A stretch of DNA of 53,875 bases from Ancalomicrobiaceae bacterium (GCA_031291575.1 JARLIT010000209.1:1-53875), one strand, 5' to 3'; counted from the stretch's first letter, positions 16,566 to 25,772 are shown. Numbers and translations are program-made. The notes: generated by a model from the sequence alone, not told the origin.

Positions 16566-17228
16566 ATGCCCAGACCCTTCGATCTCCGCCTCTATCTCGT
16601 CACCGATCGGCAACTCGCCGGTCCGCGCGGCGTCGCCGAGACGGTCGCGCGCGCCGTCAGCGGTGGCGTCACCCTCGTGCAGGTGCGTGTCCCCGAGGCG
16701 AAGGGTCGTTCCTTCGTCGAGGAGGCCCGTGCGGTGAAAGCGATTCTGGCGCCGCTCGGCATCCCGCTGATCGTCAACGACCGCGTCGACGTGGCGCTCG
16801 CGGTCGACGCCGATGGCGTCCACGTCGGGCAGTCGGATATCGATGCGCGCGACGTTCGGGCGATGATCGGGCCGGACCGGATCCTCGGCCTGTCGGTCGG
16901 CACCGAGGCCGAATGGCAGGCGTCGCGCGATGCGCTTGCCGTCGTCGACTATGTCGGCGTCGGCGCCATCTTTCCGACCGCGACCAAGTCCGACGTTGGG
17001 GCGGCGGTCGGGCTTGCCGCCATCGGCTTGATCAAGGCGCGGGCCGGTCTGCCCTCGGTCGCCATCGGCGGCATCGGACTGTCGAATGCAGCCGACTGCA
17101 TCGCCGCCGGCGCCGATGGCGTGGCGGTCGTCTCGGCAATCATGGCGGCGGAGGATCCGGCAACGGCCGCCCGCGATCTCGAACGTCGCGTCGATGCCGC
17201 GCTGCTGGCCCGAAGGACGCTGTCATGA
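16566..17228 (+). CDS. thiE: thiamine-phosphate synthase
   Basis: ThiE joins HMP pyrophosphate and thiazole phosphate to make thiamine phosphate. The 220-residue TIM barrel contains RLYLVTDRQL at the start, VTLVQVRVPEAKGR (substrate-phosphate contacts), IPLIVNDRVDVALAVDADGVHVGQ, and the phosphate-binding FPTATKSDV and IGGIGLSNA. The many-member pattern VQLR..K appears here as VQVRVPEAKG. I chose the ATG at 16566, 11 bases after the thiM stop. The frame is open further upstream inside thiM. The stop overlaps the thiD start by 4 bases (ATGA). Confidence 0.96.
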   Translation: MPRPFDLRLYLVTDRQLAGPRGVAETVARAVSGGVTLVQVRVPEAKGRSFVEEARAVKAILAPLGIPLIVNDRVDVALAVDADGVHVGQSDIDARDVRAMIGPDRILGLSVGTEAEWQASRDALAVVDYVGVGAIFPTATKSDVGAAVGLAAIGLIKARAGLPSVAIGGIGLSNAADCIAAGADGVAVVSAIMAAEDPATAARDLERRVDAALLARRTLS

Positions 17229-18025
17229 CGGCAATCGCGCTGACCATTGCGGGGTCCGATTCGGGCGGTGGCGCCGGCATTCAGGCGGATCTGAAGACGT
17301 TCTCGGCGCTCGGTGCCTATGGCGCCAGCGTCATCACCGCCTTGACCGCCCAGAACACGAAGGGCGTCACCGGCATCCACGACGTGCCGGCGGACTTCGT
17401 CACGGCTCAGATCGGCGCGGTCTTTTCCGACCTCGCCGTCGACGCGGTGAAAATCGGCATGTTGTCGCGCCCCGAAGTGATCCGGGCGGTGGCGGCGGGC
17501 CTCGACCGCTGGGGCGCGACCAAGGTGGTGCTCGATCCGGTGATGATCGCCACGTCGGGCGATCCGCTGATCGCGCCCGAGGCGATTGCCACGATCGTCA
17601 CCGAACTGCTGCCGCGCGCGCTTCTGATCACGCCCAACCTGCCGGAGGCGGCGCGGCTCATCGGCGCTGCCGTTGCCGCGAGCGAAGCGGACATGGTGGC
17701 CCAGGCGGAGGCCCTGCTGGCGCTTGGACCGGCGGCGGTTCTGCTGAAAGGCGGACACGGCGTCGGAGCGGAAAGTTCGGACCTGCTGTTCACCGCGGCC
17801 GGCTGGCGTTGGCTGAGAGCGCCGCGGCACCAGACACGGAACACGCATGGCACCGGCTGCACGCTGTCCTCGGCGATCGCCGCCGGGCTTGCCAAGGGGG
17901 ATTCGCTCGAAGACGCCGTCAGCGCAGCGAAGATCTATGTCACCGAGGCCATTGCCGCAGCGGACGAGCTTGCCGTCGGCCATGGCCATGGGCCGGTGCA
18001 CCATTTCTATCGCTGGTGGGGGTGA
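17225..18025 (+). CDS. thiD: hydroxymethylpyrimidine/phosphomethylpyrimidine kinase
   Basis: ThiD phosphorylates HMP and HMP-P to give HMP-PP, the pyrimidine partner used by ThiE. The 266-residue protein begins with the hallmark ALTIAGSDSGGGAGIQADLK, followed by AVKIGMLSRPEVI, VLDPVMIATSGD, LITPNLPEAARL and the catalytic RNTHGTGCTLSSAIAAGL. The start is fixed by the 4-base overlap with thiE; the same frame is open far upstream but only as a shadow of thiE and thiM. It completes the riboswitch-controlled salvage operon. Confidence 0.97.
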   Translation: MTAIALTIAGSDSGGGAGIQADLKTFSALGAYGASVITALTAQNTKGVTGIHDVPADFVTAQIGAVFSDLAVDAVKIGMLSRPEVIRAVAAGLDRWGATKVVLDPVMIATSGDPLIAPEAIATIVTELLPRALLITPNLPEAARLIGAAVAASEADMVAQAEALLALGPAAVLLKGGHGVGAESSDLLFTAAGWRWLRAPRHQTRNTHGTGCTLSSAIAAGLAKGDSLEDAVSAAKIYVTEAIAAADELAVGHGHGPVHHFYRWWG

Positions 18026-18052
18026 GCGGGGGCATTCGCACGCCGCCCTCGC

Positions 18053-18394
18053 CTACTCCTCCAGCAATCGGTCGAATTGGCGGATACGGCTCGTATAGTA
18101 GTCGATCAGGCAATCGGCATTGCAGCCGCAGGAGTTGCGGTCGGCTAGCCAATCACGCTGACCTTCCAGGAGCTGGCGCGCCTCGCGACGGCCGGACAGA
18201 CTGCGGAGCTTGTAGTAGCGGTCGGCCATCTTCTCGTCGAGCCGGCCCAACTGATGGTCGGAGCAGATCACCGCTTCGGTGCAATTGTTGGTGGTGCGAC
18301 AGGAAAAACTCTGCGCCTCAGCCGGTGCCGCGGCGAACAGGGTCAGCACTGCCGCGACGGTGATCCAGGCAATCGAATGCGAACGTGCGGCCAT
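18053..18394 (-). CDS. LprI-like (DUF1311) exported protein
   Basis: This is a 113-residue protein with a Sec signal peptide (IAWITVAAVLTLFAAAPAEA-QS) and one lysozyme-inhibitor LprI-like domain. The domain shows the usual cysteines and helices: NNCTEAVICSDHQLGRLDEK, MADRYYKLRS, RQLLEGQRDWLADRNSCG and CLIDYYTSRIRQFD. I chose the ATG at 18394 because a GGGGAGGG site precedes it and the signal peptide follows; the open frame continues to 18541 without coding character. Family members in Mycobacterium inhibit lysozyme, but most bacterial members are uncharacterised. It lies 100 bases downstream of a larger protein with related modules. Confidence 0.85.
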   Translation of the reverse strand: MAARSHSIAWITVAAVLTLFAAAPAEAQSFSCRTTNNCTEAVICSDHQLGRLDEKMADRYYKLRSLSGRREARQLLEGQRDWLADRNSCGCNADCLIDYYTSRIRQFDRLLEE

Positions 18395-18494
18395 CTGGCC
18401 CTCCCCGTGACATGCGCGAAAAAGGCAGCCTAATGATGGCTCGGCCTGACGACAAGAGTCGACCGCCCTGCGACACCCGCGCCAGCGATCCGCC

Positions 18495-20006
18495 TCAGTC
18501 CGCCTCTTCGGTGTCGATCTGGTCCTGAGCATTGTCTTCATCCGTGAGGGAGTCGAACGTCGGCGTCACGCCCTTGGCATCGCTTCGGATCGGGAACAGC
18601 CGAGCGTCCGGATCCAGCCGCCTGGTGCAGTAAGTGGCCCGGATGGGGACGGATTTGTTGGCCTTGTCGTTTGCCGCATCGAGGGCGGGGTAGTCGGCGT
18701 CGAGTGTCAGCATCTGCCCGTTGCTCCAGACCTCCGGTGTCCGGCGGCCGGCTTTCGTCGGATCGCTGGCGGGCTGGAATTTCGCGGCCAGAATGCCGTC
18801 GTGGACCTTTGCCCAGGCGACATAGTCGCAGTCGCCAGCGTGGTAGTAGAAGCCGGCCTTTTCGGCGGAAACGAACAGGCCGCTCCGCTTCGACGGGGTG
18901 ATGCGGGCGAAGGCGGATGACGACATCCAGTCGCCGATGAACCCGTCGCGTCGTGCCTCCACGGCGTCGAGCATGGCGATGCGCCCGCGCAGCCAGTCGA
19001 TCGCCTGCGTCCGGCCGTCGCCGAAGTTATTCAACGGCAGCAAGAGCTTGGACGAAGTCGGCGACAGGGCGTCCTCAACCATGTCGCTCTCAAGCTTCAG
19101 CCAGTCGCGTTGATCCTGGCGCAGATATTTGGCAGTCTCCGGCGAGACGCGCTTGATCGCGTCGGCAAAGGCGCGGTTCAGGTCCCGGTCGAGGCCGGCG
19201 AGTTCGGGATCGAGACAGGTCTCCTCCTTTCCCTTTTCCGTGGCGCAATCGAAATACGGCAGGACCGGCGCCGCGACCGGCGGCACGGCGAGTTCCGGCG
19301 CTGCCGACAGGCGGAAGTAGGGGCCAGTGATCGCCTCGTGGCGGCCGCAGTCCGCCGACCGGTCGGCCGTGCCGAGCGCCACCGCGAGCACCGGTCCCTG
19401 ACGGATGACGCGCGTCGGCGTGCGATCGGACGCCTTGGTCGGCCCTTGGTACCAGCCATCGGCGCGGCGCTTCACGTCGACCGAAATGGTGCAGGTGCCG
19501 ATCGAAACGTCGCCCCAGGCGGACTCGACGTGGGCATTGGTGAAGGTGAGGCGATAGCCGTCCGCGCCGATCGGCTCGGCCTTCAACGAGGCGTGGGCGT
19601 TAGCCCATTCGCCGGCAATGCCGGGCGCCGGCGGCTTGGCGAGCGCCGCCAAAATGGCTTTCTGCCGCTCCAGGCCGGCCTTGAGGAAATCGAGTGCGGC
19701 GGTCGCATGCTCTGTATCGGCGCGGTCGGCGTTCTCGGAGACTAACTGCCGACGACGTTCCTCAAGCCTCAGGGCCGCCATGAGGAGAGGATCCTTGGCC
19801 GCCACGGTCGCCTTGGCAAAACCGTCGGCCAGCCGGCGATCGAGGGCGATGAGGTCGGCGTCCTTGCAGGCGAGCTTGAAGATCTCGCCATCGGAATTGT
19901 CCGGCGCTTTGCCAGAGCAATCGATCGTCGGTGCGGCTTTGGCAGGCTCGCTCAGCACCGAGACGGCGGCGACGAGCATCAGGACGGCGAGAAGGTAAAA
20001 GCGCAT
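18495..20006 (-). CDS. large exported protein with two LprI-like modules
   Basis: This 503-residue protein has a signal peptide ending near PAKA-APTID. Two LprI-like modules can be seen. One is at about 28-120 (IDCSGKAPDN, ACKDADLIALDRRLADGF, ALRLEERRRQLV). A clearer one is at about 255-350 (FDCATEKGKEETCLDPELAG, LDRDLNRAFADAIKRV, RQDQRDWLK). Each is followed by a beta-rich region of roughly 120-150 residues. I preferred the ATG at 20006 because the signal peptide then starts immediately; the frame reaches 20033. The C-terminus is acidic (TEEAD). The duplicated layout and the LprI-like gene downstream suggest an envelope function, but none is established. Confidence 0.72.
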   Translation of the reverse strand: MRFYLLAVLMLVAAVSVLSEPAKAAPTIDCSGKAPDNSDGEIFKLACKDADLIALDRRLADGFAKATVAAKDPLLMAALRLEERRRQLVSENADRADTEHATAALDFLKAGLERQKAILAALAKPPAPGIAGEWANAHASLKAEPIGADGYRLTFTNAHVESAWGDVSIGTCTISVDVKRRADGWYQGPTKASDRTPTRVIRQGPVLAVALGTADRSADCGRHEAITGPYFRLSAAPELAVPPVAAPVLPYFDCATEKGKEETCLDPELAGLDRDLNRAFADAIKRVSPETAKYLRQDQRDWLKLESDMVEDALSPTSSKLLLPLNNFGDGRTQAIDWLRGRIAMLDAVEARRDGFIGDWMSSSAFARITPSKRSGLFVSAEKAGFYYHAGDCDYVAWAKVHDGILAAKFQPASDPTKAGRRTPEVWSNGQMLTLDADYPALDAANDKANKSVPIRATYCTRRLDPDARLFPIRSDAKGVTPTFDSLTDEDNAQDQIDTEEAD

Positions 20007-20081
20007 GTTAAATCCGGCATGTCTATGAAACACATGCCGGATTCTGCCGCTCGGCGACTGAACGGGGGCTGAATGTCGCGC

Positions 20082-21716
20082 TCAGCCCTGCAAGGCCTGG
20101 TACCGCTGCAACAGTCCTTCGGTCGATGCGTCGAGGCCCTTCGCCGCCGCCTCGCCCTTGACAGCCGGTAGAAGTGCGGTCGCCAGCTGCTTGCCCAGCT
20201 CGACGCCCCACTGGTCGAAGGAATTGACGTTCCAGATCACGCCTTGCACGAACACCTTGTGCTCGTAGAGAGCCAGGAGCCGGCCGAGAGTGAAGGGATC
20301 GAGCGTCCGGTAGAGGAGCGTGTTGGACGGGCGGTTGCCGGAGAACACCTTGTGCGGCGCCAGTTCGGCGATGGCCTGATCGTCGAGGTGGGCGGCCCTC
20401 AGTTCGGACACGACCTCGTCCGCCGTCTTGCCGCGCATCAGCGCCTGGCCCTGTGCCAGGCAATTGGCGACGAGCTTGGCATGATGGTCCGACATATGCT
20501 CGTGCGGTTGCGCGGCCAGGAGGAAATCGACCGGGATCACCTCGGTGCCCTGATGGATCAGCTGGAAGAAGGCATGCTGACCGTTGGTGCCCGGTTCGCC
20601 CCAGACCACCGGTCCGGTCGAGCCCACCACCGCCGAGCCGTCCTTCTGCACGCCCTTGCCGTTACTCTCCATGTCGAGCTGCTGCAGGTGCGCGGCGAAG
20701 CGCGACAGACGCTGGTCGTAGGCGATGACGGCGTGGGTGGCAAAGCCGATGACGTTGCGGTACCAGACCCCGAGCAGGCCCAGAATGACCGGCAAGTTCT
20801 TCTCAAGTGGCGCCTCGGCAAAGTGCCTGTCCATGGCATGGCCGCCGGCGAGGAACTCGGCGAAACGCTCGGGCCCGACGGCGATCGCCACCGGCAGCCC
20901 GATGGCCGACCACACCGAATAGCGCCCACCGACCCAGTCCCAGAAACCGAAAGCGCGGTCGGCGTTGATGCCGAAGGCCTCGACCTTCGGGATAGCGGTG
21001 GAAATGGCGGCGAAATGGGCCGAGACCGCTGCCTCGCCGAGGGATGCCACGATCCAGGCACGGGCCGAAGCCGCGTTCGTCATGGTCTCCAGCGTGGTGA
21101 AGGTCTTCGAGGCGATCAGGAACAGCGTCGTCGCAGGATCGAGGGTCAAAAGCGTGTCGTGGATATGGGCACCGTCGACGTTGGAGACGAAATGCAGCCG
21201 CGGGCCGTCGTGATAGGGGCGAAGCGCGATCGTCACCATCGCCGGGCCGAGGTCGGAACCGCCGATGCCGATATTGACGACGTCGGTGAACCGCTTGCCG
21301 GTGGCGCCGGTCAGCGTGCCATCGCGCACCGCAGTGGCAAACGCGCCGAGCTTCGACAGCACCTCGGCCACGCCCGGTGCGACGTCGGCGCCATCGACGA
21401 CATACGGCGTGCCGGGCTTGTCTCGTAGGGCCACGTGCAGGACCGCCCTGCCCTCAGTCGCATTGATCGCCTCGCCGGAAAACATGCGGGCGCGCCAGCC
21501 CTCGACGTCGGCAGCCTTGGCAAGGTTGACGAGGAGCGGCAGCGTTTCGGGCAGGATGCGGTTCTTGGAGAAGTCGAGCGTCAGGTTGTCGACGGTCAGC
21601 GACAGTTTGGCGAAGCGCGCCGGATCGGCGGTAAACAGATCGCGCATGTGCGTCGCGGCGATCGTTGCGGCATGGGTCTTCAGGGCGGCAAAGGCGGCAG
21701 TGGTGTCGGCTGTCAT
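20082..21716 (-). CDS. pgi: glucose-6-phosphate isomerase
   Basis: Pgi interconverts glucose 6-phosphate and fructose 6-phosphate. The 544-residue protein is close to the E. coli length (549). Family signatures are present: [63 protein letters not shown] and, near the end, [15 protein letters not shown] chose the ATG at 21716 ([16 protein letters not shown]); an in-frame ATG at 21740 adds eight residues. No sugar-transport or other glycolytic genes flank it. Confidence 0.97.
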   Translation of the reverse strand: MTADTTAAFAALKTHAATIAATHMRDLFTADPARFAKLSLTVDNLTLDFSKNRILPETLPLLVNLAKAADVEGWRARMFSGEAINATEGRAVLHVALRDKPGTPYVVDGADVAPGVAEVLSKLGAFATAVRDGTLTGATGKRFTDVVNIGIGGSDLGPAMVTIALRPYHDGPRLHFVSNVDGAHIHDTLLTLDPATTLFLIASKTFTTLETMTNAASARAWIVASLGEAAVSAHFAAISTAIPKVEAFGINADRAFGFWDWVGGRYSVWSAIGLPVAIAVGPERFAEFLAGGHAMDRHFAEAPLEKNLPVILGLLGVWYRNVIGFATHAVIAYDQRLSRFAAHLQQLDMESNGKGVQKDGSAVVGSTGPVVWGEPGTNGQHAFFQLIHQGTEVIPVDFLLAAQPHEHMSDHHAKLVANCLAQGQALMRGKTADEVVSELRAAHLDDQAIAELAPHKVFSGNRPSNTLLYRTLDPFTLGRLLALYEHKVFVQGVIWNVNSFDQWGVELGKQLATALLPAVKGEAAAKGLDASTEGLLQRYQALQG

Positions 21717-21896
21717 GAGATGATCCAACGGGTTGTGCACCTGATCGCTGATCGGTGCCCGGGGCTGGGAGGTCCCTGGGAGATCGGCGCCATGGGTATC
21801 GGGTTGGCGGCCTTCGATGACGGGGCGTCATCTGGGGTCCCGGCGGCGAATGACGGCAGGGCGCGACGGGGCCGGGCGTGTCCGGTCCGGCCGCGC

Positions 21897-22133
21897 TCAG
21901 AAGGCCTTGAAGGTGATGAGCGTCTTGGTGTCGTGGATGCCGGCGATGTGATGGACCTGCTCGTTGACGAAGCGGCCGATGTCGACCTCGTCCGGAACGT
22001 AGAACTTGACGATCAGGTCGTAGTCGCCGGCGATCGAATAGATCTCCGAGGCGATCTCGGCGTCGGCCAGCTCGGTGGCGACGTCATAGGACTTGCCGAG
22101 CTGGCATTTGATCAACACGAAGAAGGGCTTCAT
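21897..22133 (-). CDS. stand-alone Lrp/AsnC ligand-binding (RAM) domain protein
   Basis: This 78-residue protein consists only of the ligand-sensing RAM domain found at the C-terminus of Lrp/AsnC regulators. It has the betaalphabeta-betaalphabeta pattern in FFVLIKCQLGKSYDVATELA, EIYSIAGDYDLIVKFYV and the closing HHIAGIHDTKTLITFKAF. No DNA-binding domain is encoded upstream. I chose the ATG at 22133; the frame is open to 22280, but that extension is Arg-rich and not HTH-like. Single-domain members may bind amino acids or modulate full-length Lrp proteins by mixed oligomers. The role here is unknown. Confidence 0.88.
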   Translation of the reverse strand: MKPFFVLIKCQLGKSYDVATELADAEIASEIYSIAGDYDLIVKFYVPDEVDIGRFVNEQVHHIAGIHDTKTLITFKAF

Positions 22134-22433
22134 CGCCTGGTCCGTTCCCGACATATGGCTCTTGGGGCGCCTTGACCGGAGCGTAGACCGCCCGGACCGC
22201 GGCGATCCGAACCGAATACGCCCAGGTCGTTCATGCCGGAGCCTGTCCTCTGGACATGCTCTCCGCGCCCGGTGGGACAAAGGTCTACCCCGAATTCGGG
22301 CGAAATTCCACCGCCGGGAAAGCCCTTGCTTCGCCGCCCGTTCGGCTGTACTTATCCAATAGGTTAATTAACCGATCGGATAATAACGTAGCGCAATGCT
22401 TCGCTGCCGATCGGGTGATGAGGGAGACAGCGC

Positions 22434-22922
22434 ATGCAGCAGCCGATGATCGTGCACACGACCTTCACCATCGACCGGCGGATCGCCCATCCGCCCAAGA
22501 AGGTATTCGGCGCCTTTTCCAGTCTCGAGGCCAAGTCGAAGTGGTTTGGCGCGCCCGTCGAATGGAGGCTTGCCGAGCGGTCGCTCGATTTCCGTGTCGG
22601 CGGGCGCGAAGTCTCGTGTGCCGGGCCGAGCGACGACGATCTGCACCGCTTCGATGCGCTCTACCACGACATCGTGCCCGATCGGCGGATCATCTATTCC
22701 TATGAAATGCATCTCGGTGACGTGAAGATCTCGGTGTCGCTCGCCACCTTCGAATTCGAGCCTGACGGCGACGGCACGCATCTGCGCTTCACCGAGCAGG
22801 CGGTGTTCCTCGATGGCTATGACGATGCCGGCAGCCGCGAGCACGGCACGCGCTGGCTCATCGGCAAGCTTGCCGACGTGCTCGATGGCATCGCCCCGAG
22901 CACGACGTTCGATCCGCACTGA
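22434..22922 (+). CDS. SRPBCC / AHSA1-like protein
   Basis: This 162-residue cytoplasmic protein has the START-like SRPBCC fold of the AHSA1 (Aha1 C-terminal) family: TFTIDRRIAHPPKKVFGAFS at the N-terminus, then WFGAPVEWRLAERSLDFRVGG, DRRIIYSYEMHLG and FEFEPDGDGTHLRFTEQAVF. A GAGGGAGA site precedes the ATG. The next gene, an ArsR-type regulator, starts on the last base of its stop codon (TGATG), so the two are co-translated. ArsR-SRPBCC pairs are common and are thought to form a ligand-responsive unit, usually with the regulator first; here the order is reversed. The ligand is unknown. Confidence 0.88.
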   Translation: MQQPMIVHTTFTIDRRIAHPPKKVFGAFSSLEAKSKWFGAPVEWRLAERSLDFRVGGREVSCAGPSDDDLHRFDALYHDIVPDRRIIYSYEMHLGDVKISVSLATFEFEPDGDGTHLRFTEQAVFLDGYDDAGSREHGTRWLIGKLADVLDGIAPSTTFDPH

Positions 22923-23275
22923 TGGAGGGATCCGGGACGCAAGCAGCCGTCGACCGGCTGTCGCTGACATTTGCCGCGCTCGCCGACCCGACGCGGCGGG
23001 CGATCCTGGCCCGGCTGGCCGAGGGCGAAACCTCGGTTACCGCCTTGGCCGAACCCTTCGCCATCAGCCTGCCCGCCGTTTCCAAGCACCTGAAGGTGTT
23101 GGAGAAGGCGGGGCTGGTGGCGCGCGGGCGCGAGGCACAGTGGCGGCCGTGCAAGCTCACCGCCGAGCCGTTGCACGAGGCGTCCGACTGGGTGGCGCGC
23201 TACCGCCGCTTCTGGGAGGCGAATTTCGACCGTCTGGAGGCCTATCTCGACGGGCTCGAGCCGGACGACGGGTAG
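22922..23275 (+). CDS. ArsR-family transcriptional regulator
   Basis: This winged-helix repressor-type regulator has 117 residues. The HTH runs from about 20 to 75: LADPTRRAILARLAEGETSV, then LAEPFAISLPAVSKHLKVLE, followed by the wing AGLVARGREAQWRPCKL. It has no ELCVCDL-type metal-binding cysteine motif in the recognition helix, so a metal sensor role is unlikely. It belongs to the subgroup associated with SRPBCC genes and overlaps the SRPBCC stop by one base. It probably regulates its own operon. Confidence 0.93.
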   Translation: MEGSGTQAAVDRLSLTFAALADPTRRAILARLAEGETSVTALAEPFAISLPAVSKHLKVLEKAGLVARGREAQWRPCKLTAEPLHEASDWVARYRRFWEANFDRLEAYLDGLEPDDG

Positions 23276-23291
23276 ACAGGGGGCGCGGCCG

Positions 23292-25526
23292 TCACTCCAG
23301 CCGGACGCGCACCGAAGCAACCGAGCCGCGCGCATCGACCACGGAGACGCGGGCAAAGCCGGCGCCCTCAGGCAGCCAGGAGGCGGTGCGGCGCAGGTCG
23401 GGGGGCGTCACCGGCACGCCGTCGACCATCCAGATCAACGGCGGCACGCCGCCGAGCGCCTTCAACGCCAAGGGGCCGGAATCGTTGAGGAGAGCCTTTG
23501 CCGCCAGTCCGAGATCGATCGAAGCGCCGTCGGGCGGATAGGAGATCGACAAGGGCGACTGGCCTGCGGAGGCGAGCGTCGTGCGTGGGATCGACGTCGG
23601 GCGGGCGAGTGTTCTAAGCGGCGGCGGCAAGGTCGCCGTGGTGGCGATCAGGGCATTCGGCGGCTGAGGAATGATGTCGGGCTGGCCGCCGATGCGCTGG
23701 TAGGCATCGAACAGGATCGGCGCGGCGACCAGCCGGCCGACGAGGCCGGGCACGGGCTGGCCATCCGGCCGGCCGACCCAGACCGCGATCGTCCAGTGCC
23801 GGTCGAAGCCGACCGCCCAGGCATCGCGATAGCCGTAGGAGGTGCCGGTCTTGTAGGCGAGCTGGTTCGGCAAGGCGTTCAACGGTGGCGGCGCGCCGCG
23901 CAAGATGTCGGCGACGTACCAGGCGGAGACCGGATCACAGAGGCGCAGTTCGACCGGGGCTTCGTCCTTGCCCTTCACCGGCGGCTCCAGCCGCCACTTG
24001 AGCGCGATCGTCTGGCCGCCGCGGGCGAGCCCGGTGTAGAGCCGGGCGAGGTCGGAAAGGCGGATGCCGAGGCCGCCGAGACCGATGGCGAGGCCGGGCG
24101 CGGCATCCTTGGGGATCTGCAATTCCGCTCCGGCACTCTTCATGCGCGCAGCCAGCCGCGAGGGGCCGACGGCGTCGAGAAGTTCGACTGCCGGCACGTT
24201 CAGCGACTGCTGCAGGGCGTAGCGTGCCGTCACCGTGCCGTGGAACGACTGGTCGAAGTTCTCCGGCGCCCAGGCGCCGTAGCGCGCCGGCCTGTCTTCG
24301 AGGACGGTCTCCGGGTGTGCCTGACCATTCTCGAAGGCGAGCGCATAGATGAAGGGCTTCAGAGCCGAGCCGGGTGAGCGGAAGGCCCGGGTCAGGTCGA
24401 CGCCGCCGGCGCGTTCCACCGAGAAATAGTCGGCGCCGCCGACATGGGCACGCACTTCGCCGGAAGAATTGTCGATGACGAGGACGGCGGCCGACAGTTT
24501 CGAGCCGAGCTGGCTCACCCGGTCGCGCACCATCGCCTCAACAGACGCCTGCAGGCGAAAGTCGAGCGTGGTCAGCTGCACCTTCAAGTCCGGCCGCTCG
24601 GCGACCAGTTCTTCGGCCAAATGCGGCGCGAGGTTGGGGAACGACAATCGGCCCGATGGCATCGGCTCAGCCATGGCATGGACGCGTTCTGCCGAAGACA
24701 GGATGTGACGTTCCTCGGCGCGTTCGATGACACGGTTGCGGGCGATGCGCGCGGCGTCCTTCTGCCGGTCGGGGCGGCGCGTTTCGGGCGATTGCGGCAG
24801 GGCGACGAGGAGAGCCGATTCGGCCGGGCTCAGGCGCCGCGGCTCCTTGCCGAAATAGGCGAGGCTCGCGGCGCGCAAGCCTTCGACGTTGCCGCCGAAC
24901 GGGGCAAGCGACAGGTAGAGCGACAGGATTTCGTCCTTGGAGAAGCGCTGCTCGAGCTGCAACGCCCGGATCGCCTGGCGTGCCTTGGCGGCAAACGAGC
25001 GCTCGTCGCGCGGTTCCAACAGCCGGGCGACCTGCATGGTGATGGTCGAACCGCCCGAGACGATGCGGTGTTCGCGCGCCAGCTGCCAGAGTGCGCGGGC
25101 GCCGGCGAAGACGTCGATGCCGTGATGGTCGCGGAAACGGTAGTCCTCATAGGCGAGCAGCATGCGGACATAGGCCGGATCGACTTCATCAACCTTCACC
25201 GGCAGTCGCCAGCGGCCGTCGGCGGTGGTGAACGGCCTCAACAGCCGACCCTCGCGGTCGACGACGGTGACCGAGCGGACGTCGGCCGGCGAGACGTCGA
25301 TCGGCTTCATATCCTTGACGAACAGCCACAGGCCGAAGGTCGCCGGAATCGCGGCATCGAGCGCGAGGGCGAAGATCGCTGCGGATGAACGGGCGAGGTG
25401 GCGAAAGAGGCGGCGGAGTTTGCGGTCAGGCGAAGTTGCCCCCTCTCCCACAAGGGAAGAGGGGGATGAGGCGTCATCTCGCCCTGTCACGAGCACCTCG
25501 GCTGACGGATTTTCGATTTCGCCCAT
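23292..25526 (-). CDS. pbpC: penicillin-binding protein 1C
   Basis: PBP1C is a bifunctional class A penicillin-binding protein of the inner membrane. The 744-residue protein has a membrane anchor at about 48-70 and a GT51 transglycosylase domain at about 90-270 (LAYEDYRFRDHHGIDVFAGA, GGSTITMQVARLLEP). The transpeptidase domain at about 340-610 carries S387 and K390 in SPGSALKPF, the SLN motif in QQSLNVPAVEL, and K559-TG in AYKTGTSYGYRD. The C-terminal BiPBP_C domain follows. The gene lies downstream of an alpha-2-macroglobulin gene on the same strand, a pairing known from many proteobacteria. The first about 35 residues include a stretch encoded by a palindrome (25439-25465), so the true start may be later. 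Confidence 0.95.
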   Translation of the reverse strand: MGEIENPSAEVLVTGRDDASSPSSLVGEGATSPDRKLRRLFRHLARSSAAIFALALDAAIPATFGLWLFVKDMKPIDVSPADVRSVTVVDREGRLLRPFTTADGRWRLPVKVDEVDPAYVRMLLAYEDYRFRDHHGIDVFAGARALWQLAREHRIVSGGSTITMQVARLLEPRDERSFAAKARQAIRALQLEQRFSKDEILSLYLSLAPFGGNVEGLRAASLAYFGKEPRRLSPAESALLVALPQSPETRRPDRQKDAARIARNRVIERAEERHILSSAERVHAMAEPMPSGRLSFPNLAPHLAEELVAERPDLKVQLTTLDFRLQASVEAMVRDRVSQLGSKLSAAVLVIDNSSGEVRAHVGGADYFSVERAGGVDLTRAFRSPGSALKPFIYALAFENGQAHPETVLEDRPARYGAWAPENFDQSFHGTVTARYALQQSLNVPAVELLDAVGPSRLAARMKSAGAELQIPKDAAPGLAIGLGGLGIRLSDLARLYTGLARGGQTIALKWRLEPPVKGKDEAPVELRLCDPVSAWYVADILRGAPPPLNALPNQLAYKTGTSYGYRDAWAVGFDRHWTIAVWVGRPDGQPVPGLVGRLVAAPILFDAYQRIGGQPDIIPQPPNALIATTATLPPPLRTLARPTSIPRTTLASAGQSPLSISYPPDGASIDLGLAAKALLNDSGPLALKALGGVPPLIWMVDGVPVTPPDLRRTASWLPEGAGFARVSVVDARGSVASVRVRLE
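25439..25465. repeat. palindrome inside the 5' coding end of pbpC
   Basis: The arms CCCCCTCTCCC (25439-25449) and GGGAAGAGGGGG (25454-25465) pair with a single bulged base around the loop ACAA. It encodes part of the unstructured N-terminal tail (SLVGEGA) ahead of the membrane anchor. It looks like a dispersed GC-rich palindrome that has become part of a coding sequence. Confidence 0.6.
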
Positions 25527-25578
25527 GAACTACGATCTCGATATCGCTGAAGCCACTGACCGCGCCGCCAGTTCGATT

Positions 25579-25694
25579 GTCATCCCCGGCCGAGCGCCTT
25601 GGCGCGAGGGGAAGGGGATCCAGGGATCGGGCCGGCGAACAGCAGTCTCGATCCCCTTCCCTCGATCGGCTTCGCCGATCTCGCCGGGGATGAC
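25579..25694. repeat. 116-bp nested palindromic element between A2M gene and pbpC
   Basis: The outer arms GTCATCCCCGGC (25579-25590) and GCCGGGGATGAC (25683-25694) are perfectly complementary. Inner arms GAAGGGGATC (25611-25620) and GATCCCCTTC (25650-25659) are too. The layout mirrors the other palindromic repeat in this window (1612-1691 and 49763-49853), but the sequence is different, so it is probably a second repeat family. It fills most of the gap between the two genes and may affect mRNA stability or read-through. Confidence 0.75.
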
Positions 25695-25772
25695 ACTCTT
25701 GCTTGATGCCCCAGTTCCGGCGTCGCGGCCGGAACGCCGAACCGGCAGTGCAAGCCAGTTCGGCGCTTCCCC

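Noticed and set aside
21816..21832. Inverted repeat GATGAC-GGGGC-GTCATC upstream of pgi
   Set aside because: Only six bases per arm; such short palindromes are expected by chance in this composition.
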